A stretch of 64,000 nt of DNA from Caulobacter sp. Its GTDB lineage: Bacteria > Pseudomonadota > Alphaproteobacteria > Caulobacterales > Caulobacteraceae. Under the pieces are notes generated by a model, which did not search any database, had not been told where the DNA came from, and saw only the letters and a program-made list of their open reading frames with translations. The position numbers and the translations under genes were made by a program. The stretch is from positions 31,111 through 95,110 of the forward strand of contig JAUSMJ010000029.1 in assembly GCA_030645575.1 (NCBI GenBank), read 5' to 3'. Below are positions 40,175 through 50,958 of this stretch, one piece after another (the first letter of the stretch is position 1; each line of letters begins with the position of its first letter).

Positions 40175-40300
40175 CCGTCATCCTCGCTCTTGTCGCGAGG
40201 ACACATGCACACGGGGTTCCAGATGGGGGCGCGGCTCGGGTCGCGCCCCTATTTCATGCCTGAGCGGTCGTGGATCGCCCGGACAGGCCGGGCCATGACG
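40175..40300. repeat. Degenerate MITE-like element between lexA and comEC
   Basis: The right arm (40271-40300, GGCCGGGCCATGACGG at its end) matches the GTCATGGCCCG family well. The left arm (from 40175, CCGTCATCCTCGCTCTTGTC) is diverged. The region lies between convergent genes. Confidence 0.65.
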
Positions 40301-40314
40301 GCGTTGAGGAGGAT

Positions 40315-42417
40315 CTAGGGTCCCGTCCACGGCCGCCGCCCGCGCACATCGTTCGCCCACCGCACCCGCCAGCCGTCCCGCGTCCGCCAGAGCTCGGCCG
40401 CCCCGCCGGCCGCGAAGTCGTCGGCCATCAGCAGGAACGCGCCCTCGCAGCCGCGCCACGGTGCTCGCGAGCGCAGCACGACCAGCCGGCCCGGCGCGCA
40501 AAGTTCATAGAAGTCAGACTGTTTCGGCGACTTCTTGCCAGCCCACAACGCCACGTCGGGCCGACCCCGCGGCAGGCAGGCGAAGCGGTCGCAGGCGAAC
40601 AGGGCGGCGCGCGCGGCCTCTGGATCGTCGCCGATGGTCAGGCCGCGCCGGCGCGTCCACAGGTCGGCCGCGAAGCGTCGGGCGTCGGGCCGCAGCAGCA
40701 CCGCCTCGCGGTCCAGGCGCACGGCCACGGCCGCCCCGTCCGAGGCGATCCACGCGTCGGGCGGCGCGGGCCGCGGCCAGACCAGCACCGCGGCCGCCAA
40801 TGGCGCGCCCAGCCAGCGCAGCCGGCCCCTCCACAGGCACAGCAGCATCACGCCGAGGAAGGCGACGGGCAGGGCCGCCGCCGGGCCGCTGGCGACGGTG
40901 ATCTGGGCGCCGCGCTGTTCGGCGGTGACGTGCGCCACCCCGGTCATGGCGTCGATCCCCTGCCCCGCCACCCACAGGAACGGCCCGCCCAGGCCCAGCG
41001 GCTCCAGCGCCGCGCCCAGCGCCAGGAACGGCATGATGACGAAGCTGGACAGCGGCGAGACGACCAGATTGGCGACAAGGCCATAGCTGGCCATGCGGTT
41101 GAAGTGATGCATGGCGAAGGGGCCGGTCGCCAGGCCGGCGACGAAACTGGCCGCCACCGCCGCCAACAGCCACAGGCTCGCCGCCTGGGGCAGGCGGATC
41201 CACCAGGGTGCGTCGATCTCCTTCACCGACCGGGGCCAGGCCTCCGCCAGGGCCACGAGGGCCGTGGTGGCGGCGAACGACATCTGGAACCCCGGCGCCA
41301 CGGCGGCCTCCGGCTGCAGGGCCAGGATGATCAGGGCGGCCACGGCCAGGGTGCGCAGGCTGATCGCCTGCCGGTCGGCGAGGATAGCGAAAAAGGCCAC
41401 GGCCGCGGTGATCGCCGCCCGCTCGGCCGGCGGCGGGGCGCCCGACACCACCAGATAGACCCCGACGGCGGTCAGTCCGGCCCCGGCGGCGATCTTCTTG
41501 CCCGGGACCCGCAGGGCCAGCCACGGCCAGAGCGCGATCAGCAGCCGCGTCGCGGCGAACACGAAGCCGCCGACGATGGCCATGTGCAGACCGGAAATCG
41601 AGATGATGTGCGCCAGGCCCGAGGCGCGCATGTCGCTGGTCTGCCGCGGCGGGATCCAGGCCTCGTGGCCGGTGACCATGGCCGCGGCGACGCCGCCGCT
41701 GCGCTCGCCCATGCGCGCCACGATCCGGCCGGCCAGCCGCCAGCGGGCGGCGTTGATCGCCATGGCCAGCCGCAGCCGCCAGGGGGGCGCCGGCAGGACC
41801 GCCTGGCGCGGCTCGCCCAGGGCGAAGCCGACGCCGCCGACCCGGTCGAACCAGGCGTCACGGGCGAAATCGTAGGCCCCGGGACTGGCCGGCGACGGTG
41901 GCGGCCCGATCATCGCCCGCAGGCGGATCGCCGCGCCTGGCGGCGGGGGCGAAAGGCCGTCGCGCAGCGTGACGCGCAGCCGCACCGGCGTCTGGCCGGG
42001 CGCCAGGCCCGAGACGGCGACCGGCGCGACCAGCACGCGCATGCCGCCGGCCCCGGGACTGGGCACATCGACAACCCAGCCCTCGATCATGCGCGGCGCA
42101 TCGGCGGTCGGCGCGATCGGGGCGGCCACGCGGCCGGACCGGACCTTGGCGGCCAGGAACCCGGCCGCGCCAAAGGCCAGCAGGGTGGCGGCGACCACCG
42201 CCGGCCCGGCCTGCCACCGGCGCTTCAGCCGCCATGTCGCGGCGAGGGCCGCCACAGCGAGGGCCGCGACCAGCCACAGCGGCGGCTCGACCCGCAAGGT
42301 CATGTAGCCGGCCGCGCCAAGGCCGAAGACCACGGGCGACCAGAGGGTCCAGCGTCCCGCCTGGGCGGTGAATTCCGCCCGGATGTCGGCAAGGCTATGT
42401 GCGGCGCGAGCGACCAT
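40315..42417 (-). CDS. comEC: ComEC/Rec2-family DNA uptake channel protein
   Basis: The protein of about 700 residues is a polytopic membrane protein with an N-terminal soluble (OB-like) region, a competence core (ASGLAHIISISGLHMAIVGG, VYLVVSGAPPPAERAAITAA) and a C-terminal extracytoplasmic part. The beta-lactamase-like C-terminus seen in some ComEC proteins is not evident. ComEC forms the inner-membrane channel for single-stranded DNA in natural transformation. I use the ATG at 42417 (MVARAAHSLADIRAEFTAQA); starts up to 42543 exist, but those would overlap gltX on the other strand. It is divergent from gltX with 37 bases between starts, so the promoters must overlap the coding regions. Confidence 0.9.
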   Translation of the reverse strand: MVARAAHSLADIRAEFTAQAGRWTLWSPVVFGLGAAGYMTLRVEPPLWLVAALAVAALAATWRLKRRWQAGPAVVAATLLAFGAAGFLAAKVRSGRVAAPIAPTADAPRMIEGWVVDVPSPGAGGMRVLVAPVAVSGLAPGQTPVRLRVTLRDGLSPPPPGAAIRLRAMIGPPPSPASPGAYDFARDAWFDRVGGVGFALGEPRQAVLPAPPWRLRLAMAINAARWRLAGRIVARMGERSGGVAAAMVTGHEAWIPPRQTSDMRASGLAHIISISGLHMAIVGGFVFAATRLLIALWPWLALRVPGKKIAAGAGLTAVGVYLVVSGAPPPAERAAITAAVAFFAILADRQAISLRTLAVAALIILALQPEAAVAPGFQMSFAATTALVALAEAWPRSVKEIDAPWWIRLPQAASLWLLAAVAASFVAGLATGPFAMHHFNRMASYGLVANLVVSPLSSFVIMPFLALGAALEPLGLGGPFLWVAGQGIDAMTGVAHVTAEQRGAQITVASGPAAALPVAFLGVMLLCLWRGRLRWLGAPLAAAVLVWPRPAPPDAWIASDGAAVAVRLDREAVLLRPDARRFAADLWTRRRGLTIGDDPEAARAALFACDRFACLPRGRPDVALWAGKKSPKQSDFYELCAPGRLVVLRSRAPWRGCEGAFLLMADDFAAGGAAELWRTRDGWRVRWANDVRGRRPWTGP

Positions 42418-42454
42418 GCTAAGAGGCGCGCCCAGCTTCCCAGGCCCCATCGAG

Positions 42455-43867
42455 ATGTCCGACTCCAGGCCCGTCGTCACCCGTATCGCCCCCTCGCCGA
42501 CCGGCTCCATGCACATCGGCACGGCCCGCACCGCCCTGTTCAACTACCTATACGCGAAACATACGGGCGGTCGCTTCCTTTTGCGCGTTGAGGACACCGA
42601 CCGCGAGCGATCGACCGAGGCCGCCGTGCAGGTGATCTTCGACGGCCTGGACTGGCTGGGCCTGCCGTTCGACGACGAACCGGTGTTCCAGTTCGCCCGC
42701 GCCGAGCTGCACCGCGCCGTGGTTCTGGAAATGCTCGAGGCCGGCAAGGCCTATCGCTGCTGGCTGTCTGGCGACGAACTGACGGCCGCCCGCGACAAGG
42801 CGCACGCCGCCGGGCACGCCCTGCGCTCGCCCTGGCGCGACCAGGATCCGGGCCCGGCCGATCTGGCCCGGCCACACGCCATCCGCTTTCGCGGCCCGCT
42901 GAACGGCGACACGGTGGTGCACGATCTGGTGCAGGGCCAGGTGACCTTCCGCAACCGCGACCTGGACGATCTGATCCTGCTCCGCTCCGACGGCGCGCCG
43001 ACCTACAACCTCGCCGTGGTCGTCGATGACCACGACATGGAGGTCACCCACATCATCCGGGGCGACGACCACCTGAACAACGCCGCCCGCCAGAGCCTGC
43101 TTTACCAGGCCATGGGCTGGGAGGTTCCGGCCTTCGCCCACATCCCGCTGATCCACGGCGAGGACGGGGCCAAGCTCAGCAAGCGGCATGGGGCCACGGC
43201 GGTGACCGACTTCGCCGCGCTCGGCTACCTGCCCGAGGCGATGCGCAACTACCTCGCCCGACTCGGCTGGAGTCATGGCGACGACGAGCTGTTCAGCGAC
43301 GAGCAGGCCATCGCCTGGTTCGACATCGCCGACGCCAACAAGGGCGCCTCGCGGCTCGACTGGGACAAGCTGAACTTCGTCAACGCCCACTATATCCGTC
43401 TGGCCGACGACGCCCGGCTGCTGGCGCTGGTCGCCGAGGTGTTCGCCGCCCGCGGCGAGACCCTGGACGACGCCCGCAAGGCGCACGCCCTGCGCGCCAT
43501 TCCGCTGGTCAAGGAACGGGCCAAAACCATCGTCGAGCTGGCCGACCAGCTGGCCTTCCTCTACCGCGCCAGGCCCCTCGTCCTCGACGACAAGGCCCGT
43601 GGCCAGCTGACCGACGAGGTCCGCGCCCGCCTGCTGCGCCTCCAGACGCGACTGGCGGCGGCCAACGACTGGGGCGCCGAGTCGATGGAGGCCTTGCTCA
43701 AGGCGTTCGCCGAATCGGAAGGCGTCGGCTTTGGCAAATTCGCCCCGGCCCTGCGCGCCATCCTGACCGGCGGAATGGCGTCGCCGGACCTTGGACGCAC
43801 GCTTTCGGCGCTGGGTCGCGAGGAGAGTCTGGCGCGGCTCGACGACGTGCTTTCGCCTGTCGCGTGA
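42455..43867 (+). CDS. gltX: Glutamyl-tRNA synthetase
   Basis: The 470-residue class I synthetase has the HIGH-type motif in RIAPSPTGSMHIGTART and the KMSKS-type motif in GAKLSKRHGATAV. The anticodon-binding helical part follows from about residue 320. The start ATG (42455) gives MSDSRPVVTRIAPSPTG; the frame is open further upstream over the comEC start. It is divergent from comEC and followed by gltA after 62 bases. Many alphaproteobacteria have two GltX proteins, and this one may charge tRNA-Glu, tRNA-Gln or both; the sequence alone does not tell. Confidence 0.96.
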   Translation: MSDSRPVVTRIAPSPTGSMHIGTARTALFNYLYAKHTGGRFLLRVEDTDRERSTEAAVQVIFDGLDWLGLPFDDEPVFQFARAELHRAVVLEMLEAGKAYRCWLSGDELTAARDKAHAAGHALRSPWRDQDPGPADLARPHAIRFRGPLNGDTVVHDLVQGQVTFRNRDLDDLILLRSDGAPTYNLAVVVDDHDMEVTHIIRGDDHLNNAARQSLLYQAMGWEVPAFAHIPLIHGEDGAKLSKRHGATAVTDFAALGYLPEAMRNYLARLGWSHGDDELFSDEQAIAWFDIADANKGASRLDWDKLNFVNAHYIRLADDARLLALVAEVFAARGETLDDARKAHALRAIPLVKERAKTIVELADQLAFLYRARPLVLDDKARGQLTDEVRARLLRLQTRLAAANDWGAESMEALLKAFAESEGVGFGKFAPALRAILTGGMASPDLGRTLSALGREESLARLDDVLSPVA

Positions 43868-43929
43868 ACCGCTATAACGGCCCCGAACGCCCGTTCGGGC
43901 CCGTGTGTGTTTTCAAGGGAGTTTGACGC

Positions 43930-45210
<1,281 letters not shown>

Positions 45211-45214
45211 GCGC

Positions 45215-45286
45215 GGGGACATGCACTTCAGTGCGTGTCACTCGTTTGCCGGTTAGCAGGGGACACGCACTGAAGCGCATGTCCCC
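45215..45286. repeat. Two GGGGAC-family palindromes between gltA and the next gene
   Basis: The first copy (45215-45241) has arms GGGGACATGCACT and AGTGCGTGTCA and is the inverted orientation of the second copy (45259-45286, arms GGGGACACGCACT and GCGCATGTCCCC). Both match 9855-9882 and 31829-31854. They fill the 81-base gap between convergent genes. Confidence 0.9.
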
Positions 45287-45291
45287 GCTCC

Positions 45292-46473
45292 CTACGCCAC
45301 CTGCCCGGCCGCCCAGCCGCTCGACCAGGCCCACTGGAAATTGTAGCCGCCGAGCCAGCCCGTCACATCGACGCATTCGCCGATGAAATAGAGGCCCGGA
45401 ACGGTGTTGGCGGCCATGGTCGTGGAACTGAGGTCGCGCGTGTCGATGCCGCCCAGCGTGACCTCGGCCGTGCGGTAGCCTTCCGAACCGACCGGCTTGA
45501 CCCGCCAGTGGTTGACCGCCGCGTCCAGCGCCCGCAGCACGGCGTCCGGCGTGTCGGCCAGGTTGCCCCGCGCACCGGCCTCCTCGGCCAGTTTCCGGGC
45601 CAGCCGGTCGGGCAGAAAGGCCCCGAGGGCCGTGTGCACGGCCTGGCGCGGGTTCGAGCCCTTGGCGGCCTTCAGCGCCGCGAACACATCGACGCCGGGG
45701 GCCATGGAGACGGCGATCTCCTGGCCCTCGCGCCAGTAGGACGAGATCTGCAGGATCGACGGCCCGCTGAGGCCGCGATGGGTGAACAGCATGGCCTCGG
45801 CGAATTTGGTCTTGCCGCAGCCGACCACCGCGTCGATGGCGACGCCGGACAAGTCCTTCCAGCGCTCCAGCAGGCCGATCTCGAAGGTCAGCGGCACCAG
45901 CGCCGGCCGGGTGTCGATGACGTTCAGCCCGAACTGCCGGGCGATGTCGTAGGCCCAGCCCGTCGCGCCCATCTTGGGGATCGACTTGCCGCCCGTGGCC
46001 ACGACCAGCGCGGCGCAGCCGACGCGGGCGCCGTCGGACAGGGTCAGGGCGAACCCCTCCCCTTCCCGCTCGACCCGCTCGACGCCGGTCGACAGGCGCA
46101 GCTCGACGCCGGCCTGCGCCATGTCGTCGGTCAGCATCGTCACGATCTGCATCGCCGAGCCGTCGCAGAACAGCTGGCCCAGGGTCTTCTCATGCCAGGC
46201 GATGCCGCGCGCATCGACGGCGGCGATGAAGTCCTTCGGCGTGTAGCGGCGCAGGGCCGACAGGCAGAAGCGCGGGTTTTGCGACAGGAAGGCCTGCGGC
46301 CCGGTATGCAGGTTGGTGAAGTTGCAGCGACCACCACCGGAGATGCGGATCTTCTCACCGGGCGCATTGGCGTGATCGATCACCAGCACCGACCGGCCGC
46401 GTCGTCCCGCCTCGATGGCGCACATCATGCCGGCCGCGCCGGCGCCGACGACGACGACGTCGAAGGTTGGCAT
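45292..46473 (-). CDS. FAD-dependent oxidoreductase of the HI0933/YhiN family
   Basis: The 393-residue flavoprotein starts with a dinucleotide-binding motif (FDVVVVGAGAAGMMCAIEAGRRG) and the family signature KIRISGGGRCNFTN. It ends with the FAD-binding segment GLYFIGECVDVTGWLGGYNF, which includes the QWAWSSGWAAG stretch. Members are called BaiN-type or aminoacetone oxidase-like in databases, but the physiological role is not settled. Its start overlaps the lpxB stop by one base (TGATG), so it is the tail of the lipid A operon. Confidence 0.88.
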   Translation of the reverse strand: MPTFDVVVVGAGAAGMMCAIEAGRRGRSVLVIDHANAPGEKIRISGGGRCNFTNLHTGPQAFLSQNPRFCLSALRRYTPKDFIAAVDARGIAWHEKTLGQLFCDGSAMQIVTMLTDDMAQAGVELRLSTGVERVEREGEGFALTLSDGARVGCAALVVATGGKSIPKMGATGWAYDIARQFGLNVIDTRPALVPLTFEIGLLERWKDLSGVAIDAVVGCGKTKFAEAMLFTHRGLSGPSILQISSYWREGQEIAVSMAPGVDVFAALKAAKGSNPRQAVHTALGAFLPDRLARKLAEEAGARGNLADTPDAVLRALDAAVNHWRVKPVGSEGYRTAEVTLGGIDTRDLSSTTMAANTVPGLYFIGECVDVTGWLGGYNFQWAWSSGWAAGQVA

Positions 46474-47642
46474 CAGCGCGACCTGTCGGCGACGATCCTG
46501 AGCACCGCGTCCGCCGCCTTCTCCGAAGGATCCGGCCCGCCCTTGCCCATCAACTCGAGCGCGGCGTTCTGGGCGGCGATCTGGCGCGCGCGCAGGGCCG
46601 GGTCGTCGAGGCGTTCGGCGACGGCCTTTTCCAGCTTCTCGGCCGTACAGTCGGCCTGCAGGAACTCCGGCGCCACGAAGGCCTTCGCGGCTATATTGAA
46701 CATCGTCACCCAGGGCGACTTGAAGATCAGCTTGAGGATGGCGTAGGTCGCCGCGCCGATGCGGTAGGCCACCACCATCGGCGTGCCGGCCAGGGCCAGC
46801 TCGGTGGTCACCGTGCCGCTGCAGGCCAGGGCGACCGTGCCGGCGACGAAGGCGTCGTCCTTCAGGGCCTCGTCCTCGATGACATGGGCGCGGAACGGCC
46901 AGCCGGCGACGCGGGCCTTGACCGTATCGGCGACCGTGCCGGCCACCGGCACGACCACATGCAGGTCCGGGCGTTCGGCCTTGAGCCGTTTCACGGCCTC
47001 CTCGAACACCGGCATGACCAGCTTGATCTCCGCCGGCCGGCTGCCTGGCAGGACCAGCAGGATGGGCTCGCCGGGCGCGGCGCCGATGGCCTCGCGCAGG
47101 CGGGCGGGGTCGGCCTTTGAAAAGTCCTTCGCCAGCGCCGGATTGCCCACGAAGGTCGTGGCCAGCCCCTCGCGCTCGAACCAGGGGGCGTCGAAGCTGT
47201 GGATCGACAGCAGATGATCAACTGACGCGGCCAGGGTCTTTGCCCGCCCCGGCCGCGTCGCCCAGACCTGCGGCCCGACGTACTTGACCAACGGCAGGTC
47301 CGGCCGACGCCGGCGCAGGGCGTTGGCGACCCGCAGGGTGAAGCCCCAGGAGTCGATCAGCACCGCCACGTCGGGCTGCTCGCGATCCGCCAGCGCCGCC
47401 GTGTCGGCCACCCGGCGCATGATCCGGGGATAGGCCGGTATGGCCTCGAACAAGCCGAGGATCGACAGATCGGCGATGTCGAAGGGGCTGTCGACGCCCT
47501 CGGCGGCCATGCGTCCCCCGCCGACGCCCACGAACCGCACGCCGTCGCCCAGCCGGGCCTTCAACGCCCGGGCCAGGCCCGCTCCCAGCGCGTCACCCGA
47601 GGCCTCGGCGGCCACCAGCATGACGGTCAGGGGCCGGGTCAT
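46473..47642 (-). CDS. lpxB: Lipid-A-disaccharide synthase
   Basis: The 389-residue glycosyltransferase joins UDP-diacylglucosamine and lipid X. Recognisable stretches are MLVAAEASGDALGAGLARAL, VLIDSWGFTLRVA, YVGPQVWATRPGRAKTLA, DHLLSIHSFDAPWFER, FVGNP, LLVLPGSRPAEI and CSGTVTTELALAGTPMVVAY. The ATG at 47642 overlaps the lpxI stop by 4 bases. A long frame upstream of this ATG only reads lpxI in the wrong frame. With lpxI, lpxA and lpxD it covers most of the early lipid A pathway. Confidence 0.97.
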   Translation of the reverse strand: MTRPLTVMLVAAEASGDALGAGLARALKARLGDGVRFVGVGGGRMAAEGVDSPFDIADLSILGLFEAIPAYPRIMRRVADTAALADREQPDVAVLIDSWGFTLRVANALRRRRPDLPLVKYVGPQVWATRPGRAKTLAASVDHLLSIHSFDAPWFEREGLATTFVGNPALAKDFSKADPARLREAIGAAPGEPILLVLPGSRPAEIKLVMPVFEEAVKRLKAERPDLHVVVPVAGTVADTVKARVAGWPFRAHVIEDEALKDDAFVAGTVALACSGTVTTELALAGTPMVVAYRIGAATYAILKLIFKSPWVTMFNIAAKAFVAPEFLQADCTAEKLEKAVAERLDDPALRARQIAAQNAALELMGKGGPDPSEKAADAVLRIVADRSR

Positions 47643-48478
47643 TCGTCCTTCGCCTCGACGCCGAGGATAAACAGGCCCAGGTCGTCGGCCATGGCCGCGG
47701 TCTCCTCGCGATCGACCACCAGCAGGCGGCCCGCCTCGCCGACGATGCCGGCCAGACCCGCCTGGGCGGCGGCCCGCACCGTGGCCACGCCGATGGTCGG
47801 CATGTCGATGTCGGTCGACTGGATCGGCTTGGGCGCCTTGGCCAGCACGCCGCGGGCGCCGCCCGGCGCGCCGCGGATCGCCTCGGGCAGCTCGCGCACC
47901 CGGCGCAGCATGGCGTCGGTGCCCTCCTGAGCCTCGACGGCCAGCACCAGACCGTCGCAGACCACCGCGCCCTGGCCGATGTCGAGCCGGCCGATGGCGC
48001 GGGCCGCGACCAGCGCGCGCTGGATGTCCTCGCCATGACGCTCGCCCGGCGACACCGCGCCCAGGCGGCCAAGCGGCAGGGTCATCGACTGGGCCGCCTC
48101 GTGGGCGCCCTCGATGGCGAAGCCTTCCTTGCGGAACTCGTCGAGCACCGCGCGCAGCAGGCCGTCGTCGCCCTTGCGGGCCGCGGCGACGATCGATGGC
48201 AGCGCCGCCATGCCGCGCAGGTCGGGCTTGAGCTTGCCGAAATCGGGCCGCGCCACCGTGCCGGCGAAGCAGACGGCCTCGCAATGTTCCTGGCGCAAGA
48301 CCTTGAACACCTTGCCAAGTTCGCCCAGGCCAAGGTCGGCCGAGGGGTGGCCCGTGGTGCCCTCGTCGGCGAAGCCGCGCAGGCGCACGACGAAGTACGG
48401 TCGGCCGGTGCGCCGGCAGCGGTCGGCGATTTCCGCCGGCAGGCCCCCGCCGCCAGCGACGATCCCGAGCTTCTTCAC
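47639..48478 (-). CDS. lpxI: UDP-2,3-diacylglucosamine pyrophosphatase LpxI
   Basis: The 279-residue protein belongs to the LpxI (DUF1009) family, which replaces LpxH in alphaproteobacteria and hydrolyses UDP-diacylglucosamine to lipid X. Characteristic parts are KKLGIVAGGGGLPAEIAD, CFAGTVARPDFGKLKPDL, GDDGLLRAVLDEFRKEGF and the C-terminal DMPTIGVATVRAAAQAGLAG. The start used is a GTG at 48478, two bases after the lpxA stop, with GAGG upstream; it gives MKKLGIVAGGGG. The position between lpxA and lpxB matches the Caulobacter order in which the enzyme was first characterised. Confidence 0.95.
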   Translation of the reverse strand: MKKLGIVAGGGGLPAEIADRCRRTGRPYFVVRLRGFADEGTTGHPSADLGLGELGKVFKVLRQEHCEAVCFAGTVARPDFGKLKPDLRGMAALPSIVAAARKGDDGLLRAVLDEFRKEGFAIEGAHEAAQSMTLPLGRLGAVSPGERHGEDIQRALVAARAIGRLDIGQGAVVCDGLVLAVEAQEGTDAMLRRVRELPEAIRGAPGGARGVLAKAPKPIQSTDIDMPTIGVATVRAAAQAGLAGIVGEAGRLLVVDREETAAMADDLGLFILGVEAKDE

Positions 48479-48480
48479 GC

Positions 48481-49275
48481 TCAGACCTCGCGCTCGGGCA
48501 GGCATAGCGGGCGGTTCGCATCGTCGCGGATGAAGGCGACGATTTCCATGATCTCGGGCATTCCGGCGTAGGTCTCGGCGACGTCGTCGAGCCGCTCCTG
48601 GAACGTGCCCTCGTCGGCGAACAGCAGGCGGTAGGCCGCGCGCAGGGCGGCGATCTGTTCACGGGTGAAATTGCGACGCTTCAGCCCGATCAGGTTCAGC
48701 CCCTCGAGATGGGCGTGGTTGCCCCAGACCGAGCCGTAGGGGATCACGTCCTTGGTCACGATGCCGCCGCCGCCGACGAAGGCGTAGCGGCCGACGCGGG
48801 TGAACTGGTGGATCGCGGCCAGACCGCCGAGGAAGACGAAGTCGCTGACCGTCACATGGCCGCCGACGGCGACGCTGGGGGCCATGATCACCTTGTCGCC
48901 GATGATGCAGTCGTGGCCGACATGGACGCTGACCATGAACAGCCCGTCCGAGCCGATGGTCGTCACGCCGCGGCCGCTGGCGGTGCCCGCATGCACGGTG
49001 ACATGCTCGCGGAACACATTGCGCGGGCCGACCACCACGCGGGTCGGCTCGCCCCGGTGGGCCGAATGCTGCGGCGGGCCGCCCAGGCAGGCGAACGGAT
49101 GCAGGACGCAGTCCTCGCCGACCTCGGTCACGCCCTCGACAATGGCATGAGACAGCAGCTTGACGCCCCTGCCGAGCGTGGCGCCGGGACCGACCAGGCA
49201 ATAGGGGCCGATTTCGACGCTGGAATCGACACGGGCGGCCTTGTCGACGATGGCCGTGGGATGGATTTTCGTCAC
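48481..49275 (-). CDS. lpxA: Acyl-ACP-UDP-N-acetylglucosamine O-acyltransferase
   Basis: The 264-residue trimeric enzyme starts lipid A synthesis. The left-handed beta-helix hexapeptide pattern begins at [20 protein letters not shown]; the catalytic histidine is in [18 protein letters not shown]; and the C-terminal helices begin after [17 protein letters not shown]. The start is GTG (49275), overlapping the fabZ stop in GTGA. Frames extending further upstream only read fabZ out of frame. Confidence 0.96.
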   Translation of the reverse strand: MTKIHPTAIVDKAARVDSSVEIGPYCLVGPGATLGRGVKLLSHAIVEGVTEVGEDCVLHPFACLGGPPQHSAHRGEPTRVVVGPRNVFREHVTVHAGTASGRGVTTIGSDGLFMVSVHVGHDCIIGDKVIMAPSVAVGGHVTVSDFVFLGGLAAIHQFTRVGRYAFVGGGGIVTKDVIPYGSVWGNHAHLEGLNLIGLKRRNFTREQIAALRAAYRLLFADEGTFQERLDDVAETYAGMPEIMEIVAFIRDDANRPLCLPEREV

Positions 49276-49739
49276 TGGGGGTTGTCCGCCTTCATGGCCG
49301 CGAATTCGCATTCCGCCGCCAGCTTGCCGTTGACCATCGCCTTGCCGGTGAACTTGACCACCGGCGCGCGGATGCGCACGACCTCGACATGCAGCTTCAG
49401 CACGTCGCCGGGCCGGACCGGCAGGCGGAACCGTGCGCCATCGACCGACATGAAGAAGATGGTCGATTTTTCCATGTCGACGTCCCAGGTCTTGGACATC
49501 AGCAGGGCCCCGACCTGGGCCAGGGCCTCGACCACCAGCACGCCCGGCATCACCGGGTTGCCCGGGAAGTGGCCGGGGAAGAACGGCTCGTTGACCGTTA
49601 CGCACTTGATCCCGACCAACGACTCGCCGGCCCGGTAGTCTTCCGCGCGATCGACCAGCAGGAACGGATAGCGGTGCGGCAGGCGCGCCAGGACCTCGGT
49701 GATCTCAATCGTCGGCAGCGCCGTCTCGCCGTCACTCAT
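49272..49739 (-). CDS. fabZ: 3-hydroxyacyl-ACP dehydratase FabZ
   Basis: The 155-residue hotdog-fold dehydratase supplies unsaturated acyl-ACP for fatty acid elongation and competes with LpxA/LpxD for hydroxyacyl-ACP. The motif [16 protein letters not shown] and the catalytic His and Glu in [20 protein letters not shown] are clear. It overlaps lpxD by 8 bases and lpxA by 4, a classic lpxD-fabZ-lpxA arrangement. Confidence 0.97.
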   Translation of the reverse strand: MSDGETALPTIEITEVLARLPHRYPFLLVDRAEDYRAGESLVGIKCVTVNEPFFPGHFPGNPVMPGVLVVEALAQVGALLMSKTWDVDMEKSTIFFMSVDGARFRLPVRPGDVLKLHVEVVRIRAPVVKFTGKAMVNGKLAAECEFAAMKADNPQ

Positions 49740-50760
49740 GGCTGGTCCTTTTCTTTTCGCGGGCCATGCGCGACAGCAGAGCCGTCTCGCGCAGCCAGTT
49801 CCTGATCGGCTGGGCGGGTATCCCGCCCCAGGTCTCGCCGGACGGAACGTCGCGGAAGACGCCGGCGCCGGCCGCGATCTGGACGCCGTCGCCGATGGTC
49901 ACATGATCGGCGACGCCGGTTCGCCCGCCGAAGGCGCAGCCGTCGCCGATCGTCACGCTGCCCGAAATGCCGGAATAGGCCGCCATGACACAGTTGCGAC
50001 CGACCCGCACGTTGTGGGCGATGTGCACCTGGTTGTCGAGTTTCGTATTCTCGCCGATCACCGTGTCATCCCAGGCGCCGCGATCGACGCAGCTGTTGGC
50101 GCCGATGGTCACGCCGTCCTGCAGGATCGCCCGGCCCAGCTGCGGCACGTCGATGACGCCCTCGCCGCCCGCCGTGGCGCCAAAACCGGCCTCGCCGATG
50201 CGGGCGCCGGCGTAGATGCGCACCCGGTCTCCCAGCAGGGCGAAGCCGATCGACGCGTTGGGACCGATCTCGCAGTCCCGGCCGATAGTCACGCCGGGGC
50301 CGATCACCGCGCCCGGCGCGACGCGCGTGCCACGGCCGATCCGGACGCCGGCCGAGATGGTCACGTTGGGGGACAGCAGGACGCCATCCTCCAGCGCCGC
50401 GTCCGGGTGAACCGCCCGGTCGGCGACATCGTGGAAACGGGGGCTGTGCAGGGCGTTGGCCACCGCAGCCCAGGCCGCCTGGGGCCGGCCCACGACAAGA
50501 CCGATGCAACCGACGGGAATATCCCCGACATGGGCCTGGCCGACGAAACAGGCGCCGGCCCGCGTCGCCTTCAGGGCCGCCAGATGTTTCCGGTCGGCCA
50601 GAAACGCGACATCGGCCGATCCCGCCTTGTCGAGCGGAGCCGCGCCGACGATCAGCGCATCCGGCATGTCCGACGGCTCCGGCCTGGCGCCGGTCAGCCG
50701 GACGAGGTCCGCCACCGAAAGCGGCCCTCGGCTAAGGTAAAATCGCGGGTCTGGCATCAT
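49732..50760 (-). CDS. lpxD: UDP-3-O-(3-hydroxyacyl)glucosamine N-acyltransferase
   Basis: The 342-residue enzyme adds the second acyl chain in lipid A synthesis. An N-terminal uridine-binding domain (about 1-105, with GAAPLDKAGSADVAFLADRK) precedes the hexapeptide-repeat helix (VTISAGVRIGRGTRVAPGAV) with the catalytic histidine region DNQVHIAHNVRVGRNCVMAA. The upstream gap to ompH (194 bases) is filled by two long hairpin repeats, so lpxD may have its own promoter or be read through from bamA/ompH. Confidence 0.96.
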   Translation of the reverse strand: MMPDPRFYLSRGPLSVADLVRLTGARPEPSDMPDALIVGAAPLDKAGSADVAFLADRKHLAALKATRAGACFVGQAHVGDIPVGCIGLVVGRPQAAWAAVANALHSPRFHDVADRAVHPDAALEDGVLLSPNVTISAGVRIGRGTRVAPGAVIGPGVTIGRDCEIGPNASIGFALLGDRVRIYAGARIGEAGFGATAGGEGVIDVPQLGRAILQDGVTIGANSCVDRGAWDDTVIGENTKLDNQVHIAHNVRVGRNCVMAAYSGISGSVTIGDGCAFGGRTGVADHVTIGDGVQIAAGAGVFRDVPSGETWGGIPAQPIRNWLRETALLSRMAREKKRTSHE

Positions 50761-50793
50761 ATCCTCGCACAGACCCGCGATAGCGCGAGTCGG

Positions 50794-50870
50794 CTAGTGT
50801 GCTGGATTTGAAGTTCGCCTCATTGTTGGATCAAGCCGCGAGCGAACTTCAAATCCAAAAAGCACACTAG
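50794..50870. repeat. CTAGTGT-ended long hairpin, copy 1
   Basis: A 77-base hairpin: the left arm includes CTAGTGTGCT, GGATTTGAAGTTCGC; the right arm includes GCGAACTTCAAATCC and AGCACACTAG. The loop holds about 25 bases. It lies between ompH and lpxD. Confidence 0.93.
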
Positions 50871-50883
50871 AAACACACACTTG

Positions 50884-50958
50884 CTAGTGTCCTCATCGAT
50901 TCCGAAGTTCGCCGGAGCCCGCCACGAGCGCTTGCGAACTTCGGAATCGGGACACTAG
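50884..50958. repeat. CTAGTGT-ended long hairpin, copy 2, supplying the ompH stop
   Basis: A second hairpin with the same ends (CTAGTGT/ACACTAG) and the inner stem GATTCCGAAGTTCGC/GCGAACTTCGGAATC. The terminal CTAG on its right end provides the TAG stop codon of ompH on the minus strand (50957-50955). Confidence 0.93.
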
